From: Adineta steineri
Taxonomy: Eukaryota > Rotifera > Eurotatoria > Adinetida > Adinetidae
DNA: 64,000 nt
Direction: 5' to 3'
NCBI GenBank assembly: GCA_905250115.1
Contig: CAJNOI010000121.1
Coordinates: forward strand, 136,241-200,240
Shown here: positions 61,222 through 64,000 of the stretch, in pieces
Layout of the letters: each line of letters starts with the position of its first letter
Numbering within the stretch: the first letter of the stretch is position 1
The notes under the pieces: model-generated
What the model was told of the DNA's origin: nothing
The model's input: only the letters and a program-made list of their open reading frames with translations
The model's database searches: none
Translations under genes and position numbers: made by a program

Positions 61222-62312
61222 TTAGATATATTTTGCATCTTTATCAGCTGGTGAAGTTTCATAAGCACCATTGTAAAGTGCATATGGTGGTGGAACATAT
61301 TCTTCTGATTGACCAGTTGGATAATTTTGTTCATATTGATTTTGTTCACCTTCAGCTTCAGCTTGTTTTTTTTCTGCATCACCATCAACAACTTGTTCTC
61401 CTTCACCCATTGGTTGCCAACCAGCATTATTCCAATAAGCTTGTTCACCTGATTGTTGATTATAATAATAATAATAATAATAATAAAGAAGTGAACATCC
61501 ACCACAGAGTAATGTTCCAAAGATTAAAAATACGCATAAAATAATAACAACGATGTATATAGCTGTACCTTGACCCCATAAATCTAATGATGAAAAAGCT
61601 GATGTTAAACTTTTACGACATTCGATGGTTCCTAATTGACACCAACAAAGAATATTATCCGATGTACTTTTAACAACTGCGCCTATAATAAATATATAAT
61701 AAAATAAAAATAATTATCTATCCTATTGAAATAAATTCAAAACTAACCATGTGGAATAGGTACACCGTTTTGTACACATTGTGTTGAATTGGTATCATAT
61801 GCACATTGTGAACAACATTGACCTGATCGAACACTTGGAGTAGAATCATCGATACAGTATGTATTCATGCATTGAAGTTTAGTACAACGAATAACATGTG
61901 ATTGTGTGCATTGACATAAGTCGCATGCTGTATACATAAATGAATAGCCAAGTGGAATATACGTACCATTTGAGAAACCACACCAATGAGCATTTTGAAG
62001 TGGTGTTGCTGATGTTGCATCAGTGCTAACTTGAGCGGCCGTACTTGGTTGTGTAGGACCACTTGAACTCTGGGGTGCTGCAGTGCTAGATGTTAAAGGT
62101 GCTTTGGTTGTTGATGTTGCTGTATAAGAATTGCACATAGAGATGAGAGAAGCAAATGGATTACCAGCACATAACCATTGTATAACATCACTAGTTGGTA
62201 CTTTTCCAAATTCAATCTGAATATCTCTCTTTTTCAAATTCTTTTCGCCATTAATACCAACAATCGATACTATACATACTGCAACAACAATTGCAAGTGA
62301 TAATCTAGTCAT
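61222..62312 (-). CDS. Type I membrane protein with VWC-like Cys-rich domains and PPxY tail
   Basis: Exons 62312-61748 and 61682-61222 (65-bp intron) join to 341 residues. The ATG at 62312 gives a clean signal peptide, MTRLSLAIVVAVCIVSIVG. A Ser/Thr/Ala-rich mucin-like stretch (about 70-105) precedes a Cys-rich region with von Willebrand C-type spacing (CGFSNGTYIPLG ... CDLCQCTQ ... IRCTKLQC ... GQCCSQC). A second, shorter piece follows (CVQNGVPIPHG ... ILCWCQLGTIECR). A membrane segment lies at about 228-252, followed by eight consecutive Tyr from an uninterrupted triplet repeat, an acidic Gln/Glu tail and PPPY at 319-322, a WW-domain ligand motif. A BMP-modulating or trafficking-adaptor role is possible but inferred. 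No exact orthologue recognised. Confidence 0.82.
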
Positions 62313-63022
62313 GTTTTGTGTCTGCACCAAACAAATAGTTGTAATTGTATTGAGGATATAGAATGTAATATGATGATATACTTATGAGAAATAAAAACGT
62401 TTGCCTTCTCTCTCTCTCTCCCTCTCTCTCTCACTTTCTCTCTCTCCCTCTCTCTCTCACTTTCTCTCTCTCTCTTTGTTTCCTTCTACTAACTAGCGCA
62501 GTGAAGTGTGACCGTCAAGCATTTTTTTCTTTTTTTCATAGCTTTTTCTCGCCTATCTTATACGATATAAAATCAAAACAATATATATTTTTTTTTCTGC
62601 ATATCATCATACATTCGCTTAAGTTATATGGACAATCATGACTTTGATCGAAAATTGTTTTCTCTCATTCATTTATATCATACACAAGAAGGAAAAAATG
62701 ACTCTTCTTATACCCATTTATAACTATTAGCGCGTTTTTATGCATTTTTTTCTTCATATTACATAGTTACGCATGAATGACTTGTCTTCATACATATTCA
62801 TTTGTTTTATATGCATTTGAATACTCATATAACAACTTTTCTATGATTGTAAAACAAAAAAAAATATAAAGATATAATTGTCATTTGAAATAAATTCAAA
62901 TATGAAAGAAGAATAGTAATCATGTGTTTATTTCAAACGAATTTTTTTCATTCGTATAAGAAAACAATATATAGATTAACAAATAGATCACCGGAATGTC
63001 TTTTAATTTTATAAATTAAGCA
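62313..63022. other. Intergenic with CT-rich microsatellite
   Basis: Upstream region of the VWC-like gene. At 62406-62480 a pyrimidine tract contains two near-identical copies of a unit of about 28 bp ending in CTCTCTCACTTTC. Otherwise AT-rich with no feature seen. Confidence 0.55.
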
Positions 63023-64000
63023 TTAATTTTCATATAAAAGATCATAATGGCCCGGTCGATAGAGTACTGTAATCATCGGTTGAAATGTTTCAGTTATTTC
63101 TTCATCGTTAGCTGAAAAATCATGTATAGTTAATGTTGATTGTTGACTTCGATCCATGTAAATAACTCGTAGGGGAACAACAGCTGCTTTAGTTAAAGCT
63201 ATTATATGGATATTATCAGATTCACGTGTCATTGGTTCAACTTCCTATTTACAAAAAAATAAAAATAAATAAGAAATTAGCTTAAAATAAACATACAGTA
63301 TTACAAAATTGTTTCATAGGTCTTCCATCTTCAATGAAATTTTCAAAAAATTCACGATTCATTTGAAGATATGCTGATGTAAATAATCTATTATAGAAAG
63401 AATTGTTTTTTTTGTCGAATATTAATTATTTATTCATTACCGTAAATAAGCAACAAAATAATCTGAATAATTTTCTGAGCAAAAACATTCAATTAAATTT
63501 GTTTCATTAGGATTTTTACGTATATTATCAATTATTTCAATGACAACATCTCTAACATCTTCAACTGTAAATTCTGAATATCCTAATTTAATAAGTTGCT
63601 CAGTTAATTTATTTGTTAATTCACGAAATCTTTCTAATTCACTATCATTATTGAGATTTCTTTCAAGATAACCAAATGCAAATGCACGATAAAAACAATT
63701 TCCATCACGTCTTGTACGTCGAATATATTTATATTTTTTTATTAATTCCTATGAAAATAAATAAAATATTGAAGTTTATTTTTCAAAAAAAATATTCTTA
63801 CTAAAAGTTTTTCTTGATAAATTTTATCATCTGATGCATATTCATGTTGTAATTCTGTTGTTGGAATTTTCGCACTTATTAATGGTTGATTTTCTTTGAC
63901 CTTAAAAAGAAATGGGTATTTTAATAGTAAACAAAATAAATCATGTAGAGATTTACTTCATTTTCTATTAGACGTTGTTGTTGTGATTGTTGATCAAGAT
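63023..64000 (-). CDS. OTUB1: Otubain (OTU-family deubiquitinase), 5' end beyond window
   Basis: Otubains cleave ubiquitin chains (OTUB1 prefers K48 linkages) and can inhibit E2 enzymes. Visible exons are 63244-63023, 63387-63297, 63748-63441, 63900-63802 and a partial one, 63957 to beyond 64000. The catalytic Asp-Cys pair is in RRDGNCFYRAF and the catalytic His in YRPGHYDLLY. Further matches to human OTUB1 are DDKIYQEKLLELIKKYKYIR, EFTVEDVRDV, QMNREFFENFIEDGR and EVEPMTRESDNIHIIALTKA. The N-terminal segment just before the window edge, LDQQSQQQRLIENE, fits the helix before the OTU core. The start codon and perhaps 30-40 residues are missing. OTUB1 rather than OTUB2 is favoured by the EVEPM region, though an invertebrate gene may be equally distant from both. 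Confidence 0.93.

Noticed and set aside
61218-61544. Frames on both strands over the 3' exon of the VWC-like gene
   Set aside because: Shadows of the exon encoding the Tyr8 run and the PPPY tail, which has splice and phase support.

Overview
This window is animal nuclear DNA, most likely from a bdelloid rotifer. It is AT-rich. Genes are split by very short GT-AG introns, mostly 45-60 bp, and coding exons can be followed in phase from gene to gene. Several products are metazoan (rapsyn, a paired-class homeodomain, a mitochondria-eating protein, ZBBX). A long protein joins a mono-ADP-ribosyltransferase domain to kinesin-light-chain-type TPRs; I recall that pairing as common in bdelloid gene sets, but no search was possible here. 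Two runs of 100 N (28202-28301 and 52755-52854) are assembly gaps.

Layout. 111-2013 (-) rapsyn. 4578-4981 (+) small secreted Cys-rich protein, followed by 5053-5643 (+), an intronless unknown. 6579-7662 two structured inverted-repeat elements. 9248-10225 (+) type I membrane protein. 11587-13307 (+) ATG4 protease in 13 exons. 13.3-28.1 kb is almost gene-free; it holds a 93-bp satellite (15.1-16.3 kb), small GT-rich/CA-rich hairpins (22.4-25.0 kb), a 61-bp tandem array and an orphan ubiquitin-like exon. 28302-28925 (-) sirtuin, cut by the gap. 30525-31338 (+) K50 paired-class homeobox gene. 33062-35448 (-) ART-TPR protein. 37178-38043 a foldback element. 38597-42604 (+) PWP2 in 16 exons, convergent with 42829-44420 (-), a MIEAP-like protein. 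45252-50707 (-) an unrecognised multi-exon gene or gene pair. 54041-55354 (-) AIMP1. 55893-60167 (-) ZBBX-like protein in 15 exons. 61222-62312 (-) VWC-like membrane protein. 63023 to the window end (-) otubain, 5' part missing.

The genes do not form a pathway or operon. They are unrelated housekeeping (PWP2, AIMP1, ATG4, otubain), developmental or neuromuscular (homeobox, rapsyn), ciliary-type (ZBBX), mitochondrial quality control (MIEAP) and lineage-specific (ART-TPR, Cys-rich peptide) genes. Exon coordinates in the entries were worked out by hand from splice signals, reading-phase bookkeeping and remembered family features. The phases close to a whole number of codons for rapsyn, ATG4, the homeobox gene, ART-TPR, PWP2, MIEAP, AIMP1, ZBBX and the VWC protein.

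The least explained material is the non-coding repeat structure: an indel-free 93-bp array, a 4 x 51-bp array inside perfect 14-bp terminal inverted repeats, nested foldback elements, and dispersed hairpins with TGTGGG-like arms.
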